Source: Streptomyces sp. I05A-00742 (lineage in GTDB: Bacteria > Actinomycetota > Actinomycetes > Streptomycetales > Streptomycetaceae). From it: DNA of 64,000 bases. The translations under genes and the position numbers were made by a program. This document shows positions 33,057 to 42,055 of the stretch, in pieces. Positions within the stretch are counted from its first letter, which is position 1. Each line of letters starts with the position of its first letter. A model generated the notes under the pieces. That model was not told the DNA's origin. It worked only from the letters and a program-made list of their open reading frames with translations, and did not search any database. The stretch is taken from assembly GCF_013055795.1 (NCBI RefSeq), contig NZ_JABETO010000007.1:19147-83146 (forward strand). Direction: 5' to 3'.

Positions 33057-34898
33057 CTACTTCACGACCGTGATCCGCTCCGCCTTCGGCGGATCCAGCG
33101 GCGCGTTCTTCGACGAGTGGGCGCTCAGGTACGCGAGGAAAACATCCAGGTCGGACGCCCCGACCCGCTTGTTCTTCGCCTCCTTGAAGGTGGCGAAGCC
33201 GTCGCCGCCGCCCATCAGGAACTCGTTGGCCGCGACGCGGTACGTCTTCGCCGGGTCGATCGGCGTGCCGTTGAGCTTCACGGACGAGGTGACGATGCGG
33301 TCGGCGCCGCTCTTCGTCAGGTCCAGCGTGTACGTCAGCCCCTTGCTCACCTGAAGGATCTTCGGCTGGGGGCCGTTGACCGTGCCGCTGACCTGCTGCT
33401 GGAGGACGGAGATGAGCTGGGCGCCGGTGAGGTCGGCGGTCTGCATCATGTTGGTGAAGGGCTGGACGGTGAAGGCCTTGCCGTAGGTCACGACGCCGTC
33501 GCCCTCGGCGCCGGCGGCCTTGTAGGCGAGGTCGGAGCGGATGCCGCCGGGGTTCATGAAGGCGATCTGGGCGCCGCCCTTGTCGGCGGGGGCGAGGGCT
33601 TCGAGCTGGGAGTCGGCGATGACGTCGCCGAGGGGCTTCTCGTACGCGTCCGAGCCCCGGCCGTTGATGTCGGCGGAGATGTAGCCGACGGGGCGGTTGG
33701 CGATCGGCGCGGCGAGGGCGTTCCAGCGGGCGATGAGGGAGGTCATGTCCGCGGCCTTGGGCCGGTCGCGGTCGACCACGTGGTTGGTGGCGCGGGGGCG
33801 CGCGACGGGGGTGCGCACGATGTCGCGGGTGCGGCGGTCGTACGTGAGCTTGGTGTCGGTGTAGAGGCGGCCGAAGGAGGCGGCCGAGGTGACGGTGCGC
33901 GGGTTGCCCGCGGGGTCGGGGATGGTGCAGGCGTAGGCCTGGTGCGTGTGGCCGGTGACGAAGGCGTCGACCTTCGGCGTGACCTTCTTGGCGATGTCGA
34001 CGATCGGGCCGGAGATGCCGGCGCCGGCGCCCGGGGTGTCGCAGTTGTCGTTGTACGAACCCGATGCCGGCATGCCGCCCTCGTGGACGAGGGTGACGAT
34101 CGCCTTGACGCCCTTGCGGTCGAGCTCCTTGGCGTACTTGTCGATGGTGGCGACCTCGTCGGCGAACTTGAGGCCCTTGACGCCCTCCGCCGTGACGACG
34201 TCCGGCGTGCCCTTGAGGGTGAGGCCGATGATGCCGATCTTCACGCCCTTGTGCCGCCAGATCGTGTACGGCTTGAGGATGGGCCTGCCGGTCTTCTCGT
34301 CGGTGACGTTCGCGGCGAGGTAGGGGAAGTCGGCGCCCTTGAACGTCTTGCCCTTCTCGAAGCAGCCGTCCTTGGGGTGGCACCCGCCGCGCTGCATCCG
34401 CAGCAGTTCGGCCCGGCCCTCGTCGAACTCGTGGTTGCCGACCGAGGTGACGTCGAGCTTCAGCTTGTTGAGCGCCTCGATGGTCGGTTCGTCGTGGAAG
34501 AGGCCGGTCATCAGCGGGCTGGCGCCGATCATGTCGCCGGCCGCGGCGGTGATCGAGTACTCGTGGCCCTTGCGCGCGGTGCGCAGCGCGTCGGCCAGGT
34601 ACTCCACGCCGCCCGCCGGTATGACCTTCTTCGTCCCGTCCTTCTGCGTCTCGGTCACCGTGCCGGACGAGCCCTGCGGCGGCTCCAGGTTGCCGTGCAG
34701 GTCGTTGAAGGACAGGAGCTGGACGTCCACCGTGCGGCCGTGGCGGTGGCCGTCGCCGCGGCCGTGGTCGCGGTCGCGGTCGTGGGAGGGCGCCGCTCCG
34801 GCCGGAGCGGCGGCGAGGACACCGGCGGTGGCGGCGAGGACGGCGGCGCCGGCCGTCAGTCGTCTCGCGAGGCGCTTCCGTGGTGGCGTCGCGTGCAT
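33057..34898 (-). CDS. Secreted 5'-nucleotidase/2',3'-cyclic phosphodiesterase
   Basis: A 613-residue exported enzyme. The signal peptide spans about 1-37 (twin Arg in RKRLARRL, then a hydrophobic core and AGAAP). A His/Asp/Arg-rich segment follows. The metallophosphoesterase domain has FNDLHGNLE, AAGDMIGASP, GNHEFDEG and VTGHTHQAY. The C-terminal 5'-nucleotidase domain has FMNPGGIRSDL and MGGGDGFATF. It should release phosphate from extracellular nucleotides. The ATG at 34898 has AGGGGA four bases upstream. It corresponds by position to S. coelicolor SCO4152, but no convincing PHO box was found here. Confidence 0.9.
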   Translation of the reverse strand: MHATPPRKRLARRLTAGAAVLAATAGVLAAAPAGAAPSHDRDRDHGRGDGHRHGRTVDVQLLSFNDLHGNLEPPQGSSGTVTETQKDGTKKVIPAGGVEYLADALRTARKGHEYSITAAAGDMIGASPLMTGLFHDEPTIEALNKLKLDVTSVGNHEFDEGRAELLRMQRGGCHPKDGCFEKGKTFKGADFPYLAANVTDEKTGRPILKPYTIWRHKGVKIGIIGLTLKGTPDVVTAEGVKGLKFADEVATIDKYAKELDRKGVKAIVTLVHEGGMPASGSYNDNCDTPGAGAGISGPIVDIAKKVTPKVDAFVTGHTHQAYACTIPDPAGNPRTVTSAASFGRLYTDTKLTYDRRTRDIVRTPVARPRATNHVVDRDRPKAADMTSLIARWNALAAPIANRPVGYISADINGRGSDAYEKPLGDVIADSQLEALAPADKGGAQIAFMNPGGIRSDLAYKAAGAEGDGVVTYGKAFTVQPFTNMMQTADLTGAQLISVLQQQVSGTVNGPQPKILQVSKGLTYTLDLTKSGADRIVTSSVKLNGTPIDPAKTYRVAANEFLMGGGDGFATFKEAKNKRVGASDLDVFLAYLSAHSSKNAPLDPPKAERITVVK

Positions 34899-35199
34899 GT
34901 GTTCCCCTTTGTGCGGGTTTGGCAGTGCCAGGTGATGCGGTCTGCGGCAGCCTACGGTCAACGCGCGTAGCGCGCAGGAGGGTTGAGGTGACGAATTGGT
35001 AGCGCTTGGGCGCTCCGTCCCCCCGCGAGTACCGCCTGCGGGCACCCCTTACGGACACCCCCGCGGGCAACGAAAAGGTCACGTCGCTTGACCGAATCCG
35101 CCCCCTGTGGCTTATTGGGCGCCAGCACCACTAAGGCAAGGCTTCCCTTCCCTTGGGCGTCCCTGCCGCAGCACCACCCACACCCCTGAGGAATCCACC
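34899..35199. other. Divergent intergenic region, 5'-nucleotidase / membrane protein
   Basis: 301 bases without a gene. It contains an iron-box-like palindrome at 35132-35150 near the plus-strand gene and a small palindrome GCGCG-TAG-CGCGC near 34965. The rest shows no recognisable element. Confidence 0.5.
35132..35150. promoter_or_regulatory. Iron-box-like site (DmdR/IdeR type)
   Basis: The core AGGCAAGGCTTCCCT (35134-35148) fits AGGNNAGGCTNNCCT, the centre of the actinobacterial iron box. The outermost bases fit less well. It sits about 50 bases before the GTG of the membrane protein gene. Confidence 0.5.
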
Positions 35200-35751
35200 G
35201 TGTCCGCCCCGGCCGGCCCCGCACCCCTCGTCACCCGGCCCGTCCTCCACACCGCCGCCGCCGCGGGCCTCTGCGCCCTCTGGGCGGCGGCGGTCTGGAC
35301 CGCCGTCCACCTGCGGGCCGACCCGCACCTCCATGACGTCGCGCTCTTCGTCCACCTCGCCTCGCTGCTCGTCGGCTTCGGCGCCGTGCTCACCGTCGAC
35401 TGGCTGGGCCTGCTGTGGCTGACGGGACGCAGGGAGCTGCCCGAGGTCCTGCGGACGGCGGGCGCGGTCCACCTGCCCGTCTGGCTGGGCCTGGCCGGGC
35501 TCGTCGGGACCGGCGTCCTGCTCCACCCCGACCCCGGCTCCCCGCTCACCCGCGTCAAGCTCGGCCTCGTCCTCCTCGTCGCCCTCAACGGCCTGCACGC
35601 CCGGACCCTCCAGCCGCGCATGGAGGCCGTCGCCGCCGGACGGACGCCCGCCTCCCGCGCCCTGACCGTCCGCTGCGCCGTCACCGTCCTCCTCTCGCAA
35701 CTCGGCTGGTGGGGCGCCACCGTCATCGGCTTCCTCAACAGCAGGCGCTGA
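35200..35751 (+). CDS. Integral membrane protein, possibly iron-regulated
   Basis: A 183-residue protein with about five hydrophobic helices (for example AAAAGLCALWAAAVWTAV and LGLVLLVALNGLHA). Intramembrane histidines (HDVALFVHLAS, AVHLPVWLGL) could bind metal or heme, but no known family motif is assigned. The GTG at 35200 has GAGG eight bases upstream. The iron-box-like site in front suggests repression by iron. Function unknown. Confidence 0.72.
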   Translation: MSAPAGPAPLVTRPVLHTAAAAGLCALWAAAVWTAVHLRADPHLHDVALFVHLASLLVGFGAVLTVDWLGLLWLTGRRELPEVLRTAGAVHLPVWLGLAGLVGTGVLLHPDPGSPLTRVKLGLVLLVALNGLHARTLQPRMEAVAAGRTPASRALTVRCAVTVLLSQLGWWGATVIGFLNSRR

Positions 35752-35821
35752 GTCGGAGACCAGGCGAACCCCCCAAGACGGCAGACGCGGCGCTGGTCCG
35801 AACCCCGTCCGGGCCGCGGCA

Positions 35822-35827
35822 TAGGCT
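35822..35827 (+). promoter_or_regulatory. -10 box TAGGCT of mshD
   Basis: TAGGCT, six bases (CGACCC), then the ATG at 35834. Confidence 0.62.
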
Positions 35828-35833
35828 CGACCC

Positions 35834-36790
35834 ATGACTGACGAGTTGAACGACGCGAGCGGACGGCGACGGATCGAGGTGCTGGACGAGCCGGCGCCCG
35901 AGCACGTGCGGGACGTGCTGCGGCTGATCGCGGAGGCCGCGGCGGTCGACGGCCAGCAGGCCGTCTCCGAGCAGGGCCGCCTCCAGCTCAAGGGGCGCCG
36001 CCCGGGCGTACGGCACCTGCTCCTGCACGAACAGGGCGGAGAGGGTGGAGAGGGCGAGGCGGGCGGCGGGGACGTCCTCGTCGGATACGCGCAGCTGGAG
36101 GACACCGACCCCGTCGAGGCCCCGGCCGGCGAGCTCGTCGTGCACCCCGCGCACCGCGGCCGCGGCCACGGCCGGGCGCTGGGCAGCGCGTTGTTGCAGG
36201 AGTCCGGCAAGCGGCTGCGGGTCTGGGCGCACGGCGGCCACCCGGCCGCGCGCCACCTCGCCCAGGTGCTGGGGATGAGCCTGTTCCGCGAGCTGCGGCA
36301 GATGCGCCGCCCGCTGGAGGGCCTGGAGCTCGCCGAGCCCGTCCTCCCCGAGGGCGTGACCGTACGGACCTTCCGGCCCGGCGCCGACGACGCGGCGTGG
36401 CTCGCCACCAACGCCGAGGCGTTCGCGCACCACCCGGAACAGGGCTCGCTCACCCAGCGCGACCTGGACGACCGCAAGGCCGAGAGCTGGTTCGACCCCG
36501 AGGGCTTCTTCCTCGCCGAACGGGACGGGGAGATCGTCGGCTTCCACTGGACGAAGGTCCACGCGGCCGAACGCCTCGGCGAGGTGTACGTGGTCGGCGT
36601 CCGCCCCGGCGCGCAGGGCGGCGGGCTCGGCAAGGCGCTGACGACCATCGGCCTCCGCCACCTCGCGGCGTCGGGCCTGCCGACGGCCATGCTCTACGTG
36701 GACGCGGACAACGTCCCGGCGGTGACGGTCTACGAACGCCTGGGCTTCACGATCCACGAGACGGACCTGATGTACCGCACGGAGAGCTGA
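35834..36790 (+). CDS. mshD: Mycothiol synthase (acetyl-CoA:Cys-GlcN-Ins acetyltransferase)
   Basis: A 318-residue protein with two GNAT domains. The first has VHPAHRGRGHGRALG. The second, catalytic one has VVGVRPGAQGGGLGKAL and LYVDADNVPAVTVYERLGF. It performs the last step of mycothiol synthesis, acetylating the cysteine of Cys-GlcN-Ins. A Gly/Glu-rich insertion (GGEGGEGEAGGG) in the first domain is a local peculiarity. mshA, the first enzyme of the pathway, is 8.9 kb downstream. Confidence 0.92.
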   Translation: MTDELNDASGRRRIEVLDEPAPEHVRDVLRLIAEAAAVDGQQAVSEQGRLQLKGRRPGVRHLLLHEQGGEGGEGEAGGGDVLVGYAQLEDTDPVEAPAGELVVHPAHRGRGHGRALGSALLQESGKRLRVWAHGGHPAARHLAQVLGMSLFRELRQMRRPLEGLELAEPVLPEGVTVRTFRPGADDAAWLATNAEAFAHHPEQGSLTQRDLDDRKAESWFDPEGFFLAERDGEIVGFHWTKVHAAERLGEVYVVGVRPGAQGGGLGKALTTIGLRHLAASGLPTAMLYVDADNVPAVTVYERLGFTIHETDLMYRTES

Positions 36791-36845
36791 CCCCCGCAGC
36801 CACTGAAGGCCCCCGCCCGCAAACCGGCAACCCGGCAACCCAAGG

Positions 36846-36896
36846 TTGACAACGGGCGGGGTATCCGAGCACCCTGCTTCCACTAATCAATTAGTG
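36846..36896 (+). promoter_or_regulatory. Promoter and operator of the GntR-ABC operon
   Basis: -35 TTGACA (36846-36851), 18 bases, -10 CACCCT (36870-36875). The perfect palindrome CACTAAT-CA-ATTAGTG (36881-36896) lies over the expected start point. It resembles YtrA-type GntR operators and suggests autorepression by the first gene. Confidence 0.72.
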
Positions 36897-36916
36897 AAAG
36901 CAGGGGAGATGATGGC

Positions 36917-37366
36917 GTGGTCGAGTTCCGCATCGACCGCCGCAGCGGTGTCGCCACGTACCTCCAGATCGCCCAGCAGGTCGAACAGGCCCTGCGCCTC
37001 GGTCTGCTGATGCCCGGCGACCAGCTGCCCACCGCCCGTGAGGTCGTCGCGGCCACCGCCATCAACCCCAACACCGTCCTGAAGGCCTACCGCGAGCTCG
37101 ACCGCGCGGGCCTGGTCGAGGCGCGCCCCGGAATGGGGACGTTCGTCCGGCGCTCCCTGGCGAGGCCCGGCGCCGCCGCCGACTCGCCGCTCCGGGCCGA
37201 ACTGGCCGCCTGGGCGGACCGCGCCCGCGCGGCCGGGCTCGACCGGGGCGATGTCACCGCGCTGGTGACGTCCGTCGTGGACGAGGCCTACGGCTGCCGG
37301 ACCCCCGGCGCCCAAGGCGGTAGCGGCGGGAACCCGACAGGACACGCGGACGAGGGGACCGGATGA
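36917..37366 (+). CDS. GntR-family regulator, YtrA type
   Basis: A 149-residue regulator with the winged helix (about 10-75; QLPTAREVVAATAINPNTVL) and a short C-terminal helical region, as in the YtrA subfamily that controls ABC transporters. The GTG at 36917 follows GGGGAGATGAT. The stop codon overlaps the ATPase start (ATGA). It most likely represses its own operon through the palindrome just upstream. Confidence 0.87.
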   Translation: MVEFRIDRRSGVATYLQIAQQVEQALRLGLLMPGDQLPTAREVVAATAINPNTVLKAYRELDRAGLVEARPGMGTFVRRSLARPGAAADSPLRAELAAWADRARAAGLDRGDVTALVTSVVDEAYGCRTPGAQGGSGGNPTGHADEGTG

Positions 37367-38298
37367 CCGACCTGACCTACCTCCCCGGCGGGACCGCGAT
37401 CGAAGCGGTCGGGCTGGGCGTGCGGCACGGACGCGCCCGGGTGCTGAGCGACTGCTCGTTCCGGGTGCCGACGGGCCGGGTCTGCGCGCTCGTCGGACCC
37501 AACGGGGCCGGCAAGTCCACCCTGCTGTCCGCCGTGGCGGGGCTGCGGCGGCCGCACAGCGGCTCGCTTGAAGTGCTGGGCGGGCCCGCGGGCGGTTCGG
37601 ACGCCCGGCCGCGGGTGGCCTATCTGGCCCAGGAGAAGCCGCTCTACCCGCAGTTCACCATCGCCGACACCCTGCGCATGGGCCGTGAGCTCAACCCCGG
37701 GCGCTGGGACCAGGCGGCGGCGGAACGGCTGGTGCGGGAGGGGAACCTGTCGCCGCACGCGCGCGTCGGTGCGCTCTCCGGCGGCCAGCGCACCCGCGTC
37801 GCGCTGGCCCTGGCCTTCGGCAAGCGCCCCGAACTGCTGCTCCTGGACGAGCCGATGGGCGATCTCGACCCGCTGGTGCGGCACGAGATGACGGCCGCCC
37901 TGATGACCGAGGCCGCCGAGAACGCCACCACCATCGTGCTGGCCTCCCACGTCCTCTCCGAACTCGACGGCGTCTGCGACTACCTGCTGCTCCTGGGCGA
38001 CGGCCGGATACGGCTCGCGGGCGAGGTCGAGGACCTGATCGGCGCGCACCGCGTCGTCGTCGGCCGGCACGAGGAGCCGGGGACGCCCCGGGCGTTCGCC
38101 CTGCACACGGTCGTCTCCTCGCGGACGACGGGCCGTCAGCTCACCGCCGTGCTCCGGCCCGAGGGGCCGATCGCCGGGGACTGGGAGATGTCGGAACCGA
38201 CCCTGGAGGACCTGCTCCTGGCCCACCTCCGGGCCCCCGGGGTGCCGCCGCTGCTCACCCCGAGCGCCGAACCCCGGTCCGGGAGGGCCGCCGCGTGA
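37363..38298 (+). CDS. ABC transporter ATPase
   Basis: A 311-residue ATPase with Walker A GPNGAGKST, the signature LSGGQRTRVA and Walker B LLLDEPMGDLD, and a C-terminal extension of about 90 residues. It belongs to the CcmA-like group that works with ABC-2 type permeases. It is the second gene of the GntR-ATPase-permease operon and overlaps both neighbours by four bases. Confidence 0.87.
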   Translation: MTDLTYLPGGTAIEAVGLGVRHGRARVLSDCSFRVPTGRVCALVGPNGAGKSTLLSAVAGLRRPHSGSLEVLGGPAGGSDARPRVAYLAQEKPLYPQFTIADTLRMGRELNPGRWDQAAAERLVREGNLSPHARVGALSGGQRTRVALALAFGKRPELLLLDEPMGDLDPLVRHEMTAALMTEAAENATTIVLASHVLSELDGVCDYLLLLGDGRIRLAGEVEDLIGAHRVVVGRHEEPGTPRAFALHTVVSSRTTGRQLTAVLRPEGPIAGDWEMSEPTLEDLLLAHLRAPGVPPLLTPSAEPRSGRAAA

Positions 38299-39296
38299 CG
38301 TCCACTTCAACACCCGCTCCGCCCGTCCCCGTCGCCCGGCGCTCCCTCCGGCCGCGCGGTATCGCCTGGCTCGTCCTGCGCCAGCACCGGGCCACCTTCA
38401 TCGTCCTGGCGCTGCTCCTGGTGGTGGACCTGGGGCAACTCCTGGTGCTGCGCTGGCTGTTGGCCCACGAAGCCGACTCCCAGGGCCTCGCCCGGCTCTG
38501 CGCCGACATCGGTCCGGAATGCGTGGACCAGTGGTCGTCCATCGGTGACTTCCGCTCCACGTACGGCGACGCCCTGCACTTCAACGGCCTGGTGGTGCAG
38601 TACGTGCCGCTGCTGGCCGGGCTGTTCACCGCCGGGCCGATGGTCGCGCGCGAGCTGGAGAACGGGACGTGGAAGCTGGCGTGGACGCAGTCCGTGTCGC
38701 CGGTCCGCTGGCTCGCGGCCAAACTGGCCGTGCCCGCGGTGCTGGTGCTGACCGGGGTGTCCCTGCTGTCGGCGGTCTACACATGGTGCTGGGCGGCCGT
38801 ACCGCCCGAAGTGCTGCCGGGCCAGCGCTGGTACGACTCGTTCGGCATGCTCGGCCCGATGCCGGTGGCCGACGCCCTGCTCGGGGTGGCGCTCGGAGCG
38901 CTCGCGGCGCTGCTGACCCGGCGCACGGTGGCGGCGATGGTGCTCACCCTTGTGGGCTATGGGCTGGTCCGGTCGGCGCTGGGCCTCGTCCGCCCCTACC
39001 TGCTGCCCCGCACCCGGCTGACCTCGCTGGACATGCCCGCCTGGTCCACCGACGGCTGGGTCGTCGACCGCGGCATGCTCACTCGTTCGGGTGAACGCGT
39101 GTGGGGCGACTCGTGCGACGTCGGCGTCTCGCCGGACCGGTGCCTCGCCCAGCACGGCGCCGACCGCTGGTATCTCGACTACCACCCCACGGCGCACCAC
39201 TGGCCGCTGGCGTGGATGGAGGCGGGCCTGCTGGCCGTCCTCGCCGCGCTCGCCGCCTGGGCGGCGGTGCGCTGGCTGCGGCGGGGCCGGCCCTGA
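38295..39296 (+). CDS. ABC transporter permease
   Basis: A 333-residue permease with about six transmembrane helices, and a long extracytoplasmic stretch between the fifth and sixth (about residues 235-305) that contains two cysteines (DSCDVG and DRCLAQ). The GTG overlaps the ATPase stop codon (GTGA). Together with the ATPase it should form an export or signalling ABC system; the substrate is unknown. The last helix is followed by the basic tail RWLRRGRP. Confidence 0.8.
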   Translation: MTSTSTPAPPVPVARRSLRPRGIAWLVLRQHRATFIVLALLLVVDLGQLLVLRWLLAHEADSQGLARLCADIGPECVDQWSSIGDFRSTYGDALHFNGLVVQYVPLLAGLFTAGPMVARELENGTWKLAWTQSVSPVRWLAAKLAVPAVLVLTGVSLLSAVYTWCWAAVPPEVLPGQRWYDSFGMLGPMPVADALLGVALGALAALLTRRTVAAMVLTLVGYGLVRSALGLVRPYLLPRTRLTSLDMPAWSTDGWVVDRGMLTRSGERVWGDSCDVGVSPDRCLAQHGADRWYLDYHPTAHHWPLAWMEAGLLAVLAALAAWAAVRWLRRGRP

Positions 39297-39385
39297 GGCC
39301 GACGGCCTGTTGTCACCCCACGTGACGGCCGGAAGCCCTCCGTCGCCCGCGGGAGGCTCCCGGGTTTCCCGCACGCCATGTGGGC

Positions 39386-39418
39386 GTTACCCGTGATTCA
39401 ACCGCGGTTGCCAGTCTT
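39386..39418 (+). promoter_or_regulatory. PHO-box-like direct repeats upstream of ppk
   Basis: Degenerate 11-base repeats beginning GTTACCC (39386), ATTCAACC (39396) and GTTGCCA (39407), resembling the GTTCACC units bound by PhoP. About 100 bases before the ppk ATG. Confidence 0.5.
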
Positions 39419-39519
39419 GCGGGATGCAGCCGTTCGCCCCCCACGCACGACAACGCAGGCCACGCGCCGCCGCGGTCTCCGCCGTGCCCGCCCTCCCGGG
39501 TGAGCGGAACAATGAAGGT

Positions 39520-42000
39520 ATGGCAGACCCTCCGGCGTTCTCGCGCCCCCGGGAAGAGGACCGGCCGCACGGTGACCGGGCCGGGGACCCGCCGCCCGTG
39601 AGCTTCCTGGCCGCGCACCGGCCCGGCCCGGACCGCTCCCCGGCCCTCGCCCCGTACGTCCCCGAGCTGGAGCCCGACCTGGACGCCGACCTCGACGACT
39701 ACGCCGAGGACGACTCCGGCGAAGGCGACTACAGCGAGGACGGCTATGGCGAGGACGGCTACGGCGGGGGAGGTTACGGCGAGGGCGACTACGGCGGAGC
39801 CGATTACGGCGCCCGCGCCCCCGCCCGCGAGCCCGCCCGCCACCGGCAGGCGCCGAGCACGGCGGACCGCGGGATCGACTACACGGACGGGTACGACGAC
39901 GGCGAGGAGGACCCCGCCCGGGACGGCGAACCGCTGCCCGAGGGCCGTTTCCTGGACCGCGAGCGCAGCTGGCTGGCGTTCAACGAGCGGGTGCTGGAGC
40001 TGGCCGAGGACCCGGCCACCCCGCTCCTGGAGCGCGCCAACTTCCTGGCGATCTTCGCGAGCAACCTCGACGAGTTCTTCATGGTCCGCGTCGCCGGCCT
40101 CAAGCGCCGCATCGCCACCGGCGTCGCCACCCGCTCCGCGTCCGGCCTCCAGCCCCGCGAGGTGCTGGAGCTGATCTGGACCCGCTCCCGGGAGCTCATG
40201 GCCCGGCACGCCGCCTGCTACCAGCAGGACGTGGCCCCCGACCTGGCCGAGCGGGGCATCCACCTGATCCGCTGGCCGGAGCTCACGGAGAAGGAGCAGT
40301 CCCGCCTCTTCACCCTCTTCCGCCAGCAGATCTTCCCCGTCCTCACCCCGCTCGCCGTCGACCCGGCGCACCCCTTCCCGTATATCTCCGGGCTGTCGCT
40401 CAACCTCGCCGTGGTCGTCCGCAACCCGGTCAGCGGGCACGAGCACTTCGCGCGCGTGAAGGTCCCGCCGCTGCTCTCGCGGTTCCTGGAGGCGTCGCCG
40501 CAGCGGTACGTGCCGCTGGAGGACGTGATCGCCGCGCACCTGGAGGAGCTGTTCCCCGGCATGGAGGTGCTGGGGCACCACATGTTCCGGGTGACGCGCA
40601 ACGAGGACCTGGAGGTCGAGGAGGACGACGCGGAGAACCTGCTCCAGGCGCTGGAGAAGGAGCTCATGCGGCGCCGCTTCGGCCCGCCCGTGCGGCTGGA
40701 GGTCGAGGAGTCCATCGACCCGTACGTCCTCGACCTGCTGGTCCGCGAGTTGAAGATCTCCGACGCGGAGGTCTACCCACTGCCGGGCCCGCTCGACCTC
40801 ACCGCGCTGTTCCACATCGCGGCCCTCGACCGGCCCGAGCTCAAGTACCCCAAGTTCGTGGCGGGTACGCACCGCGATCTGGCCGAGGTGGAGTCCGCCT
40901 CCGCACCGGACGTCTTCGCCGCCCTCCGCGAACGGGACGTGCTGCTCCACCACCCGTACGACTCGTTCTCCACCTCCGTCCAGTCCTTCCTCGAACAGGC
41001 CGCCGCCGACCCGGACGTCCTCGCCATCAAGCAGACGCTCTACCGCACGTCCGGCGACTCCCCGATCGTCGACGCGCTCATAGACGCGGCGGAGTCCGGC
41101 AAACAGGTCCTCGTCCTCGTCGAGATCAAGGCCCGTTTCGACGAGCAGGCGAACATCATCTGGGCGCGCAAGCTGGAGGAGGCCGGCTGCCACGTCGTCT
41201 ACGGACTCGTCGGGCTGAAGACCCACTGCAAGCTGTCCCTGGTCGTGCGGCAGGAGGGCGACACCCTGCGCCGCTACTCCCACGTCGGAACCGGCAACTA
41301 CCACCCCAAGACCGCCCGCCTCTACGAGGACCTGGGCCTGCTCACCGCCGACCCGCAGGTGGGCGCCGACCTGTCCGACCTCTTCAACCGGCTGTCCGGC
41401 TACTCGCGCCGCGAGACCTACCGGCGGCTGCTCGTCGCCCCGCGGTCGCTGCGCGACGGCCTGGTCTCGCGCATCGCGCGCGAGGTGGCCCACCGCAGGG
41501 ACGGCCGCCCCGCGTCCATCCGGATCAAGGTCAACGCGATGGTGGACGAGGCGGTCGTCGACGCCCTCTACCGCGCCTCGCGCGCCGGTGTCCCGGTGGA
41601 CGTATGGGTGCGTGGCATCTGCGCCCTGCGTCCGGGGGTGGCCGGGCTGTCGGAGAACATCCGGGTGCGCAGCGTCCTCGGACGGTTCCTGGAACACTCC
41701 CGCGTCTTCGCCTTCGCGAACGGTGGGGAGCCCGAAGTGTGGCTCGGCAGCGCCGACATGATGCACCGCAACCTCGACCGGCGCATCGAGACGCTCGTCC
41801 GCGTCACCGACCCCGCGCACCGCGCCGCGCTCAGCCGGCTGCTGGAGCTCGGGATGTCCGACCGCACGGCCTCCTGGCACCTCGGCCCGGACGGCGGCTG
41901 GACCCGGCAGGCGACCGACGCCGACGGCCGGCCGCTGCGCAATGTGCAGGAAATCCTCATCGACGCCCGGAGGCGCCGGCGTGGCTCAGCGACCCCGTGA
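39520..42000 (+). CDS. ppk: Polyphosphate kinase
   Basis: An 826-residue PPK1, which makes polyphosphate from ATP reversibly. An N-terminal extension of about 140 residues is acidic and contains GY/DY repeats ([20 protein letters not shown]) not found in E. coli PPK. The conserved enzyme starts at [20 protein letters not shown]. The phosphohistidine is His588 in [12 protein letters not shown] and the second essential His is His749 in [11 protein letters not shown]. The ATG 39520 (MADPPAFS) was used; an in-frame ATG at 39424 is unlikely. A CHAD-domain gene and a MutT gene follow. Confidence 0.93.
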   Translation: MADPPAFSRPREEDRPHGDRAGDPPPVSFLAAHRPGPDRSPALAPYVPELEPDLDADLDDYAEDDSGEGDYSEDGYGEDGYGGGGYGEGDYGGADYGARAPAREPARHRQAPSTADRGIDYTDGYDDGEEDPARDGEPLPEGRFLDRERSWLAFNERVLELAEDPATPLLERANFLAIFASNLDEFFMVRVAGLKRRIATGVATRSASGLQPREVLELIWTRSRELMARHAACYQQDVAPDLAERGIHLIRWPELTEKEQSRLFTLFRQQIFPVLTPLAVDPAHPFPYISGLSLNLAVVVRNPVSGHEHFARVKVPPLLSRFLEASPQRYVPLEDVIAAHLEELFPGMEVLGHHMFRVTRNEDLEVEEDDAENLLQALEKELMRRRFGPPVRLEVEESIDPYVLDLLVRELKISDAEVYPLPGPLDLTALFHIAALDRPELKYPKFVAGTHRDLAEVESASAPDVFAALRERDVLLHHPYDSFSTSVQSFLEQAAADPDVLAIKQTLYRTSGDSPIVDALIDAAESGKQVLVLVEIKARFDEQANIIWARKLEEAGCHVVYGLVGLKTHCKLSLVVRQEGDTLRRYSHVGTGNYHPKTARLYEDLGLLTADPQVGADLSDLFNRLSGYSRRETYRRLLVAPRSLRDGLVSRIAREVAHRRDGRPASIRIKVNAMVDEAVVDALYRASRAGVPVDVWVRGICALRPGVAGLSENIRVRSVLGRFLEHSRVFAFANGGEPEVWLGSADMMHRNLDRRIETLVRVTDPAHRAALSRLLELGMSDRTASWHLGPDGGWTRQATDADGRPLRNVQEILIDARRRRRGSATP

Positions 42001-42055
42001 AACGCCGGTCGCCCTCACCGCGGCCGGAGGACGGACCGACAGGACGACGACCGAC

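Noticed and set aside
34899..35105. PHO box upstream of the 5'-nucleotidase gene
   Set aside because: GTCACC-like fragments occur, but no two GTTCACC units are in 11-base phase.
39313..41880. Very long open frame on the strand opposite ppk (and similar ones opposite the ABC exporter, the MMPL gene and mshA)
   Set aside because: Antisense frames stay open because of GC-rich third codon positions. Their translations are low-complexity Gly/Arg/Val-rich with no domain, and the opposite strand encodes recognised proteins.
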